Assembly: GCA_050309795.1 (NCBI GenBank)
Contig: JBNRMW010000010.1
Location: 1-64,000 of the forward strand
Direction of reading: 5' to 3'
Source of the DNA: JBNRMW01 sp050309795
Lineage (GTDB): Bacteria > Bacillota_I > Bacilli_A > Erysipelotrichales > Erysipelotrichaceae
Length of the DNA stretch: 64,000 nt
Below the pieces are notes generated by a model. That model was not told the origin of the DNA. It ran no database searches and was given only the letters and a program-made list of their open reading frames with translations. Each line of letters opens with the position of its first letter. Within the stretch, counting starts at the first letter, position 1. A program made the translations under genes and the position numbers. Of the stretch, positions 15,815 to 25,790 are shown piece by piece.

Positions 15815-18800
15815 TTAGTCTTCTTCTCTCTTAGTCCCTTTAATCAGCAAGTAAGCTCCTGCCATTAAGACACCACTACCACCCAATAAGGTCCATAAAC
15901 GGCTATTAACACCAGTTTTTGGTAATTCGCCTCCCTCATAGGTATTGGTAATCACAAAGCCATCGACAGATTTCTTGTAATCTTCTGGAACTTCGATTTC
16001 ATCGACTGTGTAAACATAGAGTTCACGGTTTTCATCGGTTACGTAGAGATTGGTCCACGTATGACTCCAAGGGGTCGTTTCTTTTCCATTTAAAGTCACA
16101 GGATCGCCATAAGCTTCACCATTTCTGTAAAGTTGAACTTTAATAGAAGGTTTAACTTTCGGAGCATTTTTCCAAACTTTTTGAACGGTCAACTGAGCCA
16201 AGTCGCGAAGGACTACCCCAGCATCCCATGTCGGATCAACGCCCATAGTCGCTTTAACTGTTCCATGTTCATAATCTTCATTCGATGTTAAATATTCATT
16301 ATCCTCATTGAGAACAATCACTTTGGTCCAGCCTGTTAAGACATCCGCATCCGAATCTTCGGTTGTATCGTCACCTGCATTAGGACTTGTAAATTCATAC
16401 AATTCTCTTTGAGCAGGAGTTAAAGTGAATTTCACACGATAGCTTCCAGCTTCTAAATCATCAAACAAGTAGCGACCTTTTTCATCCGTCGTTGTCTCGG
16501 CAAGTTTATTGCCTTTCTCATCGTAGAGTTCAACAATGACACCCGGTAAGACTGGTTCGTCTTCGTCTTGAATACCATCTTTATTGGTATCAATCCAAGT
16601 ATAGTCCCCAATCGCATACGTCTTACGTGTATTGGTTACCACAAAGCCACGATCAGCATCGCCGGTAATATCGACTAGATAACCTTCAGTTGATACTTCA
16701 GCCACCGTATAGACATATGCTTCACGGGCTTCGTCCGTAACATAGAGATTTTCCCAAGTATGGGTCCACTCATTTACATCATTTAGTGTGACTGGATCAC
16801 CTAAAGGTGCCCCATTTCTTAAGAGTACCACTTCAACATCTGGTTTCTCTGTTGGTCCACCAACCCAGACTTTAGAAACTGTAACTGTTGTTCTAGCTCT
16901 TAGAACTACACCAGCATCCCATGTTGGATCAATACCCATGGTTGCTTTAACGTCATCGAATTCATAATCTTCGTTTGAAGATAGATATTCATTCTCATCG
17001 TTGAGAACAATGTCCACAGTCCATCCCGTTAAGACATCCGCATCCGAATCTTCAGTTTTGTCGTCACCAGCATTTTGGCTCGTGAATTCATACAAGGCTT
17101 TTTGGTCTGGAGTTAAGGTGAATTTCACACGATACGTTCCTGCTTCAAGTTCGTCAAAGAGGTAGCGGCCAAATTCATCGGTCGTTGTCTCATCAAGTTT
17201 GTTGCCTTTCTCATCGTAGAGTTCAACAATGACACCTTCTAAGTTTAGTTCGTCTTCATCTTGAATACCATCTTTATTGGTATCAATCCAAGTATAGTCC
17301 CCAATCGCATAGGTCTTGCGCGTATTGGTTATGACAAATCCATTGGTTGCGTCACCTGTAATCTCGGTGAGATAACGGTCAAGCTCTGCTTCTTCAACCG
17401 TGTAAATATAGTTCACTTTACCGTCTTCAGTTACGATATCGACATAGAGATTTTCCCAAGTATGGGTCCAGTCATTGTCATCATTTAATTCAACAACATG
17501 GAGAGCATCTTTCACATCAGAGCCTTCAAGTTGACGATATAACGTAACTTCAACAGACTCTTCTGCTAGACCGACCCACTCTTTAAGTACGGATACTTCG
17601 GTTCTTTCGCGTAAGATTACCCCCGCATCCCAAGTCGGATCAATACCCTGTGTTGCTAAGACTTCTTGATCGTCATAATCTTTTGTTAAGTGTTCATTAT
17701 CATCATTTAAGACAATTTCAACAGTCCAACCTGTAATCGGATTTGCATCCGAGTTATCAGTAGAGTTATCACCATCAACTTGTTGGGTAAACTCGTACAG
17801 GGCAGCTTGTTGTTCCGTGAGAACAAAGCGTACTTTATAAGTACCTGCCACTAATTCGTCAAAGATATACAAACCAAATTCATCGGTTGTCGTCTCATCG
17901 AGCTTGTTACCTGCATCATCATAGAGCTCAACGATAACACCTTCAAGGACTTCTTCGTCTGCATCTTGGATGCCATCTTTATGGGCATCAATCCAAGTGT
18001 AATCACCAATCGCATAGGTCTTTTCAGTGTTTGTGAAAACTGCTTCGTCTAATGTTGTATCACCTAACTTATACGTTGCGGTAGCAACCAGTTGGCCTTC
18101 GTCATCTTCAACAACAACCGTAAGATCAATTGCAATGGTGTCATAGATAATGGTCGAATCAGTGTCTACCTCTTCACGAATTCTATAGTTGTAAGTTCCA
18201 ACGGCAGTAAAGTTAAGATCTTCAAATGGAATACTTCCGTCCTCGTTGTTACCTACTTCTGTTTGTACTGGCACTTCACCTTCATCTGTAACAGAATATA
18301 AATTAAACTTAAATTCATTCTCTTGAAGTTTGCGTCCACCTAATTCTGGATGCTTTGAAGCTTCTAGTAGTTTCGATACTTGCAGCTCTAAACTAGTTGG
18401 TTTCGGTGTATAGCTATTATTAAACTCAAAGGTTGCATCATCTTTAATTAAAACAGCAGTTTTAAGTTGACCATCATTATCAGTCACCGTTACTGTGAAG
18501 AAAATCTTTGTATCATCATAATCTACGGTATCTATATCACCTTTTACTTCAACCATGACATAGTCGTGGGTTCCAGCAGCGGTGTAATTGATGCTTGTGA
18601 AGGTTACATCACCAGCAGCATTATTGGTTCCAGTTGCGATAGCATCGCCAACGACTTTGCCGTCTACTACTTTATAAACTTCAAAGCTGAATTCATCTGC
18701 AACTTGATCGCGGCCACTCAAATCTTTATTAGCGGTTAAAGTTAGACTTGTTGGAATCGGTTTGTATTGGTTAACAAAATTATTTCCAGTTTCCACCGTA

Positions 18801-21800
18801 CCATTTTCGTAGTTAACCGATGTGACTACTAAACCATTTTCACCTTCATCAATAGTAACTGTAACATTTCGTTCTGAGTCATCATAGGTCATACCAGTAC
18901 GGCCATTATCAATCTCAGACATTGTATATGTATACTTTCCAGGTTGTGTGAAAGTTAATTCCGAAAAGGTTACGAGACCTTCACTGTCGTTTGTAGCTCG
19001 GCCAACTTCATGTCCATTTGAATCTTTCAAAACGAACTCAAACTCGTCAGCATCTAAATTAAGGCCTATTAGCGTCTTGGTAGCAATAGGAGTATAAGAA
19101 ACTGGTTTGTATTTGTTTACAATCGTTAATACTCCATCTGTTGCAGTCGCATCATCATTATTTGCTGATTGCCAATTTTCGTTGGTTATGTCGATTGTAT
19201 ACGGATTTACTACTACTCCATCAACTACTCTTTGATCTTCTAGTTTTGTATATCCTATAACGAAATAAATTGGTTTTTCTAGTTTTTGGTACAAGCCTGG
19301 GGTAGATATTTCTGTTAATATATATCGCCCTGCACGAATACCTTCTCTTACGAAAATACCATTTTCGTTAGTTTTAATTTCAGCATCAATTACTGTTTTA
19401 GTGTTATTCAAATTAACACGTTCGAGTTTAAACACAACACCTTCAATAACACCAGGTTCTTCAACCTTATTGTTGAATTTGTTGACTTCTAATTTTACTG
19501 TTTGGCCTTCGCCGCCTCCGCCATAGAACCATTGTTGGGCAGAGGTAGAAGTTTCTGTTCTATTCAATTCTGTGTTTTCAGTACCGCCCGTTAGAATAAT
19601 ACTGTTTGTGACTTGATATGTTCCAATTAAATGAGCATTCAAGCGAGTAGAATACTTAATCGTATATTTTGAATTAATTGTTCCATCGGTATTTTCATCT
19701 GTTACAAAATTAATTTCAAAACTTTGTTTGTTCTCAGCAACAATTAAATTGAAGCCGGTTGTCACTTTATCACCAGCAGCATTAAAGAGCTTGATGGATC
19801 CTTCTACATAGGTATGGTTTGTAGATAGAGTATCTTTAATCTTTGCATTATGAATCGTCAAACCTTCTGGATTGATCGTAACATCATAGTCTACGTTTTC
19901 TGTATCGACATTTTGACAACCAGTTTTCGCAGTCAAATCATTGTCTCTACCTTGATAATAACGAATCCATGCATTATCATCATCCGATTGCTTCAAGTCA
20001 TTATTATTAGTTTGATTCGTTAATTCTACACTATTATTATAGCGATCAAAGACAGTACCATCTAAAGACGGCATTTGGAGTATTTCAGTTTGGAAAGTCA
20101 CTTTATATTGATAAGGACCATCCGGTAAATTTATGGTAAACGAGTTGTCCGTTGTAGTAATTCTATCCGAAGATACGACTTTCGTTTCATCATCTACTCG
20201 AACTGCACGAACAGAACCTGAAACTAATTTCTGATCTTCAGGAATCGTATCCTCTAAAACAGCATCTACTAAATTCACAAATTTATTATCTGAATCAGTG
20301 TTTGCATAAATAGTCCAATTGATAACAGGATTGTTACCCGTTCTATCAATATTATTGGCTTGTTTACTCACTCCTAAGGTTGGACTCGGAACAATCTTTT
20401 CAACACTATCATCACCACCAGTGTAGGTAATAGCTGCCGTGTTTTTAATCTCTTCTTGTTCCTCAGCAGCAGAAAGCGTCGTATAGTAAGTTAATTGATA
20501 CTCTTTTGCATCCAACTTATCCTTACTCACTGTAAATGTTCCACCAGTACGTTCATCACTAATTACAAACTGATTGGTAACATTAGTCTCACCAGTAGTA
20601 ATCTTAATATCACTCACTGTAACAGTAGTTGGTGTGTAGGAATCAGTTAGAACAAAACTATGAATCACATGTTTGCTAGTATTAAAGTTCACGGTCCATT
20701 TAACACTCTTTGTACCATCATCATTAATAATAACTTCACCTGATTTATTAATACCAGGATCACGTTTTTCCACTGTCTTAGTTGCAGGTTCTTCTCCTCC
20801 CTGCCACTTTAGTGTCACATCATTTGTATGATCAAGGTTGTTTGTATCATCTGCAGTGGTCTTAAAGAACATAGTTAACTGTTTATTAGTTGCCTTAAGA
20901 AGGGTAACGACAAAGCCTTTTCCATCTGCATTGACTTCAAGAGAATAGTCTGTATCTAATACCAAAGGTTTATCATCCTGGTCCTCTATAAATAATGAGC
21001 CAGCAATGTACTTAAAGTTACCAGAAGTAAAGGTTTCTGTAATCGTTGAATTCGCATTGAGTAGAATCTTACTTTGGTTTAAATCGATTCGCCACTCAAT
21101 TTCTTGTTGATCACGATCTTCATTTGTAATATACCAGCCGTTTTTACGAATTCCTGCTTTTGGCCCTATAAGATCCTTTGTAACGGTCTGTCCTTCGCCA
21201 ATACCATCGCCATTACCATCTAAGAAAACAAGCTCTGCTTCGTTGGCTAACAAAGGTTCTTGCATACCTTTCACGGTATAATATGTTTTATAAACAAACT
21301 CATAAGTATGTGGACCAGCATCGGTAATATTTAATTTGAAACCTGTGCGATCGTCAGTATGAGTATAGTTTTCGATTGAAAAATTATTTACTTCTTCTTT
21401 TTCTTCGCCATGAACTTTATAAAGATCATAAAGATTCGAATTAGTAACATTAAATTCTAAATACTCAGGATTAAAAACGTCTCTAACTGTGATAGATCCA
21501 ACATCAACCTTAGTCGAGTTTAAAGTAATGGTCCATTCTATATAAGGACGGCCATCATCATCAACCTTTTGTTCACCGACTTTACCACCGGTAGGTATCG
21601 TATTGACATCCACTGAATCAGAAGCACTATTAGGAGGTGTTAAATTATCAGTAATTGTATTCACTACTTTAGCATCAAGACCCACAGGAACACTAGACGA
21701 ATAAGTAATATAGTAAGCTTTGCCATTCGCATCCAAATTAGGAATAGTTAAGGTTCCATTTTCATCTAATGCAGGTGTCACAACCACTTCTTGAAGATTC

Positions 21801-23158
21801 GATTTATTACCTTCAACATCAACATCAACGGTGTATACTTCGACAGTTGTTAGATCTACGACACCATGTGAAAGAGCATCACTTAAGTTAACTGTACCTA
21901 AGTTTTCTTTACCATAGTTATATTTGATTTCCCAATCTAAAATATGAGGATCGCTCGTGCTAGTTCCAGACTTAGTAATGATAGGTAAATCGCCCGACCA
22001 TGTGCCAGTAAAACCATCACTAACATCATTCGAAGTTCCATCTAAAACTATCCGAGCCTTATTGTTAATTGTATGAGTTCCACCACCCTCAGGACGAGTT
22101 ATTTTTGTAGTGTACGACACTTCATATGCATCATCAATGTCTCCAAGATCTAACTCAAAACCGCTCGCAACGTACGTAATTTTATCAGTATGAACTGCAA
22201 CTTCCTCACGATCAATTTCCTTGTTTAGATAATTACGAATAATTCGATAAACTTTGATGCTACCTTCAACGATTTCTAAATTATCCCCCAAGCTATCAAT
22301 TATTTTAGCGGAACCAATGGATTCCATTGAATCGTTAGCTAAAACAGTCCAATCAATATACTCAGGATTGCGAGTCACTTCTTTTTTATCATCACCATCT
22401 AGTATGTATTGGAAGCCGGCTGTCTTTTTATCTTCTCCTTCGTGAGGAATTGACAAAGGACGAATCGTTTTTGTAAAAGAGGTACCGTCTCTGAATGGAA
22501 CATCTACTTCTACTTCTTCTACTTCTTCAAACACTTCAGTATCAAAAGAACCAGATAAATTAATGTACATCTTCGTATCATCGAATCTATCAGCATGTTC
22601 ATTAAAGGTAATAATTACTTTTCCATCTATGATTGAGTAAGTTGCGATTTCGGTCCCATCAACACTAATTGGTTGACCCATTACGTTACCAGAGAAAAAA
22701 CTTGGTAAGTCTAATTCGTAGGTATCCCCCGCGTTGATAGTAAGTTCATCAGGTTTAATCAACTCAAAGTTAATTAAGATAGAGCTCATGTCATCTAAAT
22801 TAACATCATGAACATCACCTGATTCAATTGTAGTTTGAACCCCATCATGATCAATCAAAATCATTGAAAAACCTGTGACCAAATTTTCATCAACAACCTT
22901 CATTGGTTGAAACGAATTCAGTGATCCCAGTTCATTGGATTTTTCACCTTCATCGGTTTGATCACCCTCTTCTGTTGTATCAGGTACAACAGTGGGTGGT
23001 TCTGTATCTTCTGTTTTGTTTTCATCAGCTTTGGAGCCATCTGTTTCTTGTGTCTCTATGTCTTGTCCAGCAGACGAATTCTCGTTTGCTGATAGACCAG
23101 AGACATTAGAAAAGAAGACCGCAAACACTAATAATAATACTAAGTAAATTCTTTTCAT
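15815..23158 (-). CDS. Giant LPXTG-anchored adhesin with pilin-type and Cna_B/SdrD-type repeats
   Basis: A 2447-residue surface protein. It has a signal peptide (residues 1-25, MKRIYLVLLLVFAVFFSNVSG), a Ser/Thr/Glu-rich spacer to about 80, then a long run of Ig-like adhesin modules to about 1300 (repeated 'W-x-I/V-x-x-N' strands and I-x-D pairs resembling collagen-binding or SdrG-type folds). A Cna_B domain (KLEVNKFNNKVEEPGVIEGVVFKLE) lies near 1220-1340. Three FctA/Spy0128-like pilin domains and three paired SdrD_B/Cna_B units follow (separate entries). The C-terminus is a full cell-wall sorting signal: LPKTG, a hydrophobic helix, and KGTKREED. Many Lys/Asn/Asp/Glu sites suit isopeptide bonds. 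The start ATG follows GGGGGG, an unusual ribosome site. No sortase is in the window. The function is adhesion, ligand unknown. Confidence 0.93.
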   Translation of the reverse strand: MKRIYLVLLLVFAVFFSNVSGLSANENSSAGQDIETQETDGSKADENKTEDTEPPTVVPDTTEEGDQTDEGEKSNELGSLNSFQPMKVVDENLVTGFSMILIDHDGVQTTIESGDVHDVNLDDMSSILINFELIKPDELTINAGDTYELDLPSFFSGNVMGQPISVDGTEIATYSIIDGKVIITFNEHADRFDDTKMYINLSGSFDTEVFEEVEEVEVDVPFRDGTSFTKTIRPLSIPHEGEDKKTAGFQYILDGDDKKEVTRNPEYIDWTVLANDSMESIGSAKIIDSLGDNLEIVEGSIKVYRIIRNYLNKEIDREEVAVHTDKITYVASGFELDLGDIDDAYEVSYTTKITRPEGGGTHTINNKARIVLDGTSNDVSDGFTGTWSGDLPIITKSGTSTSDPHILDWEIKYNYGKENLGTVNLSDALSHGVVDLTTVEVYTVDVDVEGNKSNLQEVVVTPALDENGTLTIPNLDANGKAYYITYSSSVPVGLDAKVVNTITDNLTPPNSASDSVDVNTIPTGGKVGEQKVDDDGRPYIEWTITLNSTKVDVGSITVRDVFNPEYLEFNVTNSNLYDLYKVHGEEKEEVNNFSIENYTHTDDRTGFKLNITDAGPHTYEFVYKTYYTVKGMQEPLLANEAELVFLDGNGDGIGEGQTVTKDLIGPKAGIRKNGWYITNEDRDQQEIEWRIDLNQSKILLNANSTITETFTSGNFKYIAGSLFIEDQDDKPLVLDTDYSLEVNADGKGFVVTLLKATNKQLTMFFKTTADDTNNLDHTNDVTLKWQGGEEPATKTVEKRDPGINKSGEVIINDDGTKSVKWTVNFNTSKHVIHSFVLTDSYTPTTVTVSDIKITTGETNVTNQFVISDERTGGTFTVSKDKLDAKEYQLTYYTTLSAAEEQEEIKNTAAITYTGGDDSVEKIVPSPTLGVSKQANNIDRTGNNPVINWTIYANTDSDNKFVNLVDAVLEDTIPEDQKLVSGSVRAVRVDDETKVVSSDRITTTDNSFTINLPDGPYQYKVTFQTEILQMPSLDGTVFDRYNNSVELTNQTNNNDLKQSDDDNAWIRYYQGRDNDLTAKTGCQNVDTENVDYDVTINPEGLTIHNAKIKDTLSTNHTYVEGSIKLFNAAGDKVTTGFNLIVAENKQSFEINFVTDENTDGTINSKYTIKYSTRLNAHLIGTYQVTNSIILTGGTENTELNRTETSTSAQQWFYGGGGEGQTVKLEVNKFNNKVEEPGVIEGVVFKLERVNLNNTKTVIDAEIKTNENGIFVREGIRAGRYILTEISTPGLYQKLEKPIYFVIGYTKLEDQRVVDGVVVNPYTIDITNENWQSANNDDATATDGVLTIVNKYKPVSYTPIATKTLIGLNLDADEFEFVLKDSNGHEVGRATNDSEGLVTFSELTFTQPGKYTYTMSEIDNGRTGMTYDDSERNVTVTIDEGENGLVVTSVNYENGTVETGNNFVNQYKPIPTSLTLTANKDLSGRDQVADEFSFEVYKVVDGKVVGDAIATGTNNAAGDVTFTSINYTAAGTHDYVMVEVKGDIDTVDYDDTKIFFTVTVTDNDGQLKTAVLIKDDATFEFNNSYTPKPTSLELQVSKLLEASKHPELGGRKLQENEFKFNLYSVTDEGEVPVQTEVGNNEDGSIPFEDLNFTAVGTYNYRIREEVDTDSTIIYDTIAIDLTVVVEDDEGQLVATATYKLGDTTLDEAVFTNTEKTYAIGDYTWIDAHKDGIQDADEEVLEGVIVELYDDAGNKLDETTTDEFGLYIFDELVAGTYKVRFVLTEQQAALYEFTQQVDGDNSTDNSDANPITGWTVEIVLNDDNEHLTKDYDDQEVLATQGIDPTWDAGVILRERTEVSVLKEWVGLAEESVEVTLYRQLEGSDVKDALHVVELNDDNDWTHTWENLYVDIVTEDGKVNYIYTVEEAELDRYLTEITGDATNGFVITNTRKTYAIGDYTWIDTNKDGIQDEDELNLEGVIVELYDEKGNKLDETTTDEFGRYLFDELEAGTYRVKFTLTPDQKALYEFTSQNAGDDKTEDSDADVLTGWTVDIVLNDENEYLSSNEDYEFDDVKATMGIDPTWDAGVVLRARTTVTVSKVWVGGPTEKPDVEVVLLRNGAPLGDPVTLNDVNEWTHTWENLYVTDEAREAYVYTVAEVSTEGYLVDITGDADRGFVVTNTRKTYAIGDYTWIDTNKDGIQDEDEPVLPGVIVELYDEKGNKLAETTTDEKGRYLFDDLEAGSYRVKFTLTPAQRELYEFTSPNAGDDTTEDSDADVLTGWTKVIVLNEDNEYLTSNEDYEHGTVKATMGVDPTWDAGVVLRDLAQLTVQKVWKNAPKVKPSIKVQLYRNGEAYGDPVTLNGKETTPWSHTWTNLYVTDENRELYVYTVDEIEVPEDYKKSVDGFVITNTYEGGELPKTGVNSRLWTLLGGSGVLMAGAYLLIKGTKREED
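15935..18022 (-). repeat. Three tandem SdrD_B plus Cna_B units in the adhesin
   Basis: Three units of about 690-705 bases, starting near 18022, 17317 and 16624 (minus strand). Each begins K-T-Y-A-I-G-D-Y-T-W-I-D, contains a Ca-binding-like D-x-N/H-K-D-G-I-Q-D loop, then Y-x-V-x-F ... D-P-T-W-D-A-G-V, then a Cna_B domain ending F-V-I/V-T-N-T. Units 2 and 3 look very similar at the DNA level, so copy number may vary by recombination. Confidence 0.88.
18023..19115 (-). repeat. Three FctA/Spy0128-like pilin isopeptide domains in the adhesin
   Basis: Three units of about 350-380 bases, starting near 19109, 18763 and 18405. Each follows the pattern K-P-x ... L ... D-E-F-x-F-x-x-x ... V-T-F-x-x-x-x-Y/F-T ... 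G-x-Y/H-x-Y-x-x-x-E, with Y-D-D/T-x near the end. This matches the pilin isopeptide linkage domain family. They form the stalk between the adhesin modules and the SdrD/Cna_B units. Confidence 0.75.
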
Positions 23159-23434
23159 ATTTTCCCCCCAAAATTTTACTCTATTTACTAAATGAAATAT
23201 TACATATCTAACTCAGTTGGAAATTTGTCTTCATACAACCCCGATAATGCCAGTCATCCGTTTTTATTTAAGATAAAGGGCTTACATTCTACTGTTTTGT
23301 ATCGTCAATAGAATTGGGTCAATAAAAAAGACAATGGGTATACATTCAATCTATACTTTAAAATAAACAGTGATGATAATCAACCGAAATGATAATCAAT
23401 TTCAAGATTTCTTTTAAAATGAACACTACACAAC
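23159..23434. other. Upstream region of the adhesin gene
   Basis: No gene. The adhesin promoter should be here; several TTGAC-like boxes occur on the minus strand (for example TTGACG and TTGACC near 23300-23330), but none pairs convincingly with a -10 box. A direct repeat TGATAATCAA occurs at 23374-23383 and 23390-23399, spaced 16 bases apart. It could bind a regulator; half of it resembles a Fur-box half-site, which is weak evidence. Confidence 0.4.
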
Positions 23435-23467
23435 AAAAAAAGGATGCCTACCACATGGTAAACATCC
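23435..23467 (-). terminator. Terminator after the Big_2 protein gene
   Basis: Minus-strand stem GGATG ... TACCA/TGGTA ... CATCC followed by seven T, beginning 13 bases after the stop of the Big_2 gene. Confidence 0.8.
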
Positions 23468-23479
23468 CTTTCATCAAAC

Positions 23480-25531
23480 TTATTCAATATCTAAAGACTT
23501 CGGTTTAGCTCGTTTAGAGCCAATGATAACCCCAGTCAAAACCAAGATCACCAAAACCGCCACACCAACCACAAAATACCACTGCGTATAAAATGGCGTC
23601 ACCAGTCTTGGAACCTCTAAGGCTAACTGTGTACCTTCAGCAAAATTATTTAATTGAACAAAACCTTGAGCATCAATCATCAAATCACTCGAAATCAAAA
23701 CATAGTCATTATCTTCAAGGATAAAACTTGATACCCGTTGGTTCGCGAGTTGTTCATGGATATACCAGCGCAAATGATGGGTTTCATCCGTTGTTATCGG
23801 CATCGTCAACAACCATTGTTGACGTTTACCATCCCCAAGAGTCGAAGTTTTCTTTTGGATATTGGCCCAAAGATTATGATTCGCAAAATCATAATTCTCA
23901 AAATGATAACGCATCACCGGCTCCGTAGATTTACGAATATTCAAAAGAACTTCCTTACCAATATAGCCATTATTTAAAACCAATTGATCAAATAAAGGTT
24001 GCTCATCATCAAAGAAATTCGTTGGTAAAACCACCTCTAAATCCACCGTCGACACAAACGCAAATTGACTTTCAAACGGAATCTCCAAAATAAACGATCG
24101 ATTCATAGGAAAATTAATACCCTCAAAGCTCACAACCCCATCGCGATAGTTGCCCGATACGATTTGATTACCCGCTTCGTCCAATCGATTTTCCACCTGA
24201 ATGGAAACTGAATATTGAAAACCCGCATTATTCACAAACACAATCGCCGAACCTACCCCTTCACCAATCACAAAGCCCTTGTCATCCACCCGTACAATCT
24301 GCGGGTTTGACGAAGTAAAACTCGGTGCTTTTTTCGTGGTCGTATCGGAAGGATGATAGAGCGGATTCAATTGAACCCCCTGCCCTTCATAAATACGAAC
24401 ATTACTTGGACTCACGGTAATCGATTCCAAAGGGACCTCTACCGAGACGTCAACTTCTTGACGAAAGGTATCGACCTGCGCCGTAATGGTCGTCTTACCA
24501 GCCCCAATGGCCGTAACCACGCCATTCACCACTTGGGCAATACTTGGCTTTGAGCTCGTCCACGTAATTGGATAATTACTATAAATATCTGGATTAAAAG
24601 AAATATTTAAGGTATGTTGATCCCCTTTATTTAAAGTAAGCTCTTTTTCTTCAATTTGAAAGTCCACAACATTTGATTTCACTTGAACCAATAAATCATA
24701 CGTCTGACCATTAACCGTCGCTGAAATCGTCGCAATCCCCCGATTAAAGGCCGTTAAAAGACCATCCGAACTCACTTCTACAATATTAGGATGACTCGAC
24801 GCCCACGTAATCGTTGGATCAATCTCTTCGTCATAAATAGACAAATGATAGGGAATCTGCACCGAAGATTGCATATTCAATTCAATTTTATCCAAGTCAT
24901 AACTAAAATCTGGTAAATCCTCAACCGTCAATTCCAAACTCGTTTCAAAACCTAAAAAGTGCGTAAAAATCGTTGCGGTTCCTTCAGCAACCCCCAAAGC
25001 TACCCCGTCTTGACTGACCGCAACAATTTCCGGATCAGAAGAACGGAAACTCGGCTTAAAATCGAGCAAATCCGCTTGAGGTTGTGTGACCACCTCTAAT
25101 TGTAACGGCTGTTGAATATCAATGGTCTGAGCTACCGTCTCAAAAGCAATCCCTTCCAAGACATTCACTTCAATACGTAAACTCGGATTCACGCCATCCG
25201 AACCGACAAAAACCGCCGTTCCATTCGCTTGCGGCGAAATCACAAACTGTTGATTCATGCTATCAAAACCCATCATCGCGACATTTGGGTTGGTATTACT
25301 CCATTCAATCGACTGGGGATTAATCGTCGAAGGTGCGGGACTAATGACATTCTCGCCCACGACAATCTCATCCGGGTGAATTGAAAACACCCAACGTTCA
25401 TCCCGTTGGATTCCAATCTCTTCATTCATACCCAAACGTAATTGGGTCTGTAAAAATACTGGCGTAATTAAAGTCAGCATCATTAAAAATAAAATAACGA
25501 GAATAATCATTCGTCTGGTTTGTTTCTTCAT
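23480..25531 (-). CDS. Membrane-anchored protein with bacterial Ig-like (Big_2) domains
   Basis: A 683-residue cell-surface protein. It has an N-terminal hydrophobic segment (residues 9-28, MIILVILFLMMLTLITPVF) and a C-terminal membrane helix (WYFVVGVAVLVILVLTGVII) with a short charged tail, so it spans the membrane rather than being sortase-linked. Between them are at least four Big_2-like domains with the typical 'I-x-W-x-S-S-x-P-x-I-A/V-x-V' and 'G-x-A-x-I/T-A' strands (near 60-130, 150-210, 220-290, 300-365, 370-440), followed by an unassigned 180-residue module. Three start codons lie in a row (GTG 25537, ATG 25534, ATG 25531); I prefer 25531, 8 bases from GGAGG. It has its own terminator. 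The function is unknown; adhesion or wall sensing is possible. Confidence 0.8.
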   Translation of the reverse strand: MKKQTRRMIILVILFLMMLTLITPVFLQTQLRLGMNEEIGIQRDERWVFSIHPDEIVVGENVISPAPSTINPQSIEWSNTNPNVAMMGFDSMNQQFVISPQANGTAVFVGSDGVNPSLRIEVNVLEGIAFETVAQTIDIQQPLQLEVVTQPQADLLDFKPSFRSSDPEIVAVSQDGVALGVAEGTATIFTHFLGFETSLELTVEDLPDFSYDLDKIELNMQSSVQIPYHLSIYDEEIDPTITWASSHPNIVEVSSDGLLTAFNRGIATISATVNGQTYDLLVQVKSNVVDFQIEEKELTLNKGDQHTLNISFNPDIYSNYPITWTSSKPSIAQVVNGVVTAIGAGKTTITAQVDTFRQEVDVSVEVPLESITVSPSNVRIYEGQGVQLNPLYHPSDTTTKKAPSFTSSNPQIVRVDDKGFVIGEGVGSAIVFVNNAGFQYSVSIQVENRLDEAGNQIVSGNYRDGVVSFEGINFPMNRSFILEIPFESQFAFVSTVDLEVVLPTNFFDDEQPLFDQLVLNNGYIGKEVLLNIRKSTEPVMRYHFENYDFANHNLWANIQKKTSTLGDGKRQQWLLTMPITTDETHHLRWYIHEQLANQRVSSFILEDNDYVLISSDLMIDAQGFVQLNNFAEGTQLALEVPRLVTPFYTQWYFVVGVAVLVILVLTGVIIGSKRAKPKSLDIE

Positions 25532-25612
25532 CATCACGCCCTCCGTTTCCGTTATTTTATCACACTCGAAATCAAAATAGAAAAGACAAACAAAAAGATG
25601 GAATACTCCACC

Positions 25613-25771
25613 TTATTTTGCTCTAAATTTTCCTTCGGTACTCACTTCACGGTGAGGACGTTTATATTCTCCAGTGATTTTATCTTTCACCAAAGTGACA
25701 CTCTTTAGTTTGTAATGTGTCCGACGCGCTCTCTTCGATGCTTTTCCCGTTCTTCTTTTAGGTACTGCCAT
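25613..25771 (-). CDS. rpmF: 50S ribosomal protein L32, zinc-free form
   Basis: A 52-residue protein of the large ribosomal subunit. The N-terminal MAVPKRRTGKASKRARRTHY is the family signature. Most bacterial L32 proteins continue with two Cys pairs holding zinc; here the equivalent region reads SVTLVKDKITGEYKRPHREV and contains no cysteine, so this is a cysteine-free form. The gene lies directly after yceD (19-base gap), the usual order. The ribosome site GGGAGG lies about 9-14 bases before the ATG. Confidence 0.95.
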   Translation of the reverse strand: MAVPKRRTGKASKRARRTHYKLKSVTLVKDKITGEYKRPHREVSTEGKFRAK

Positions 25772-25790
25772 AGTCTCCATTCACCTCCCG

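Noticed and set aside
15935..18022. CRISPR-like or tandem DNA repeat
   Set aside because: The 700-base periodicity is coding repeats of the adhesin, with no short regular repeats and spacers. No CRISPR array was seen anywhere.
23374..23399. Fur box upstream of the adhesin
   Set aside because: Only half of the 19-base inverted consensus is matched; the direct repeat alone does not support Fur.
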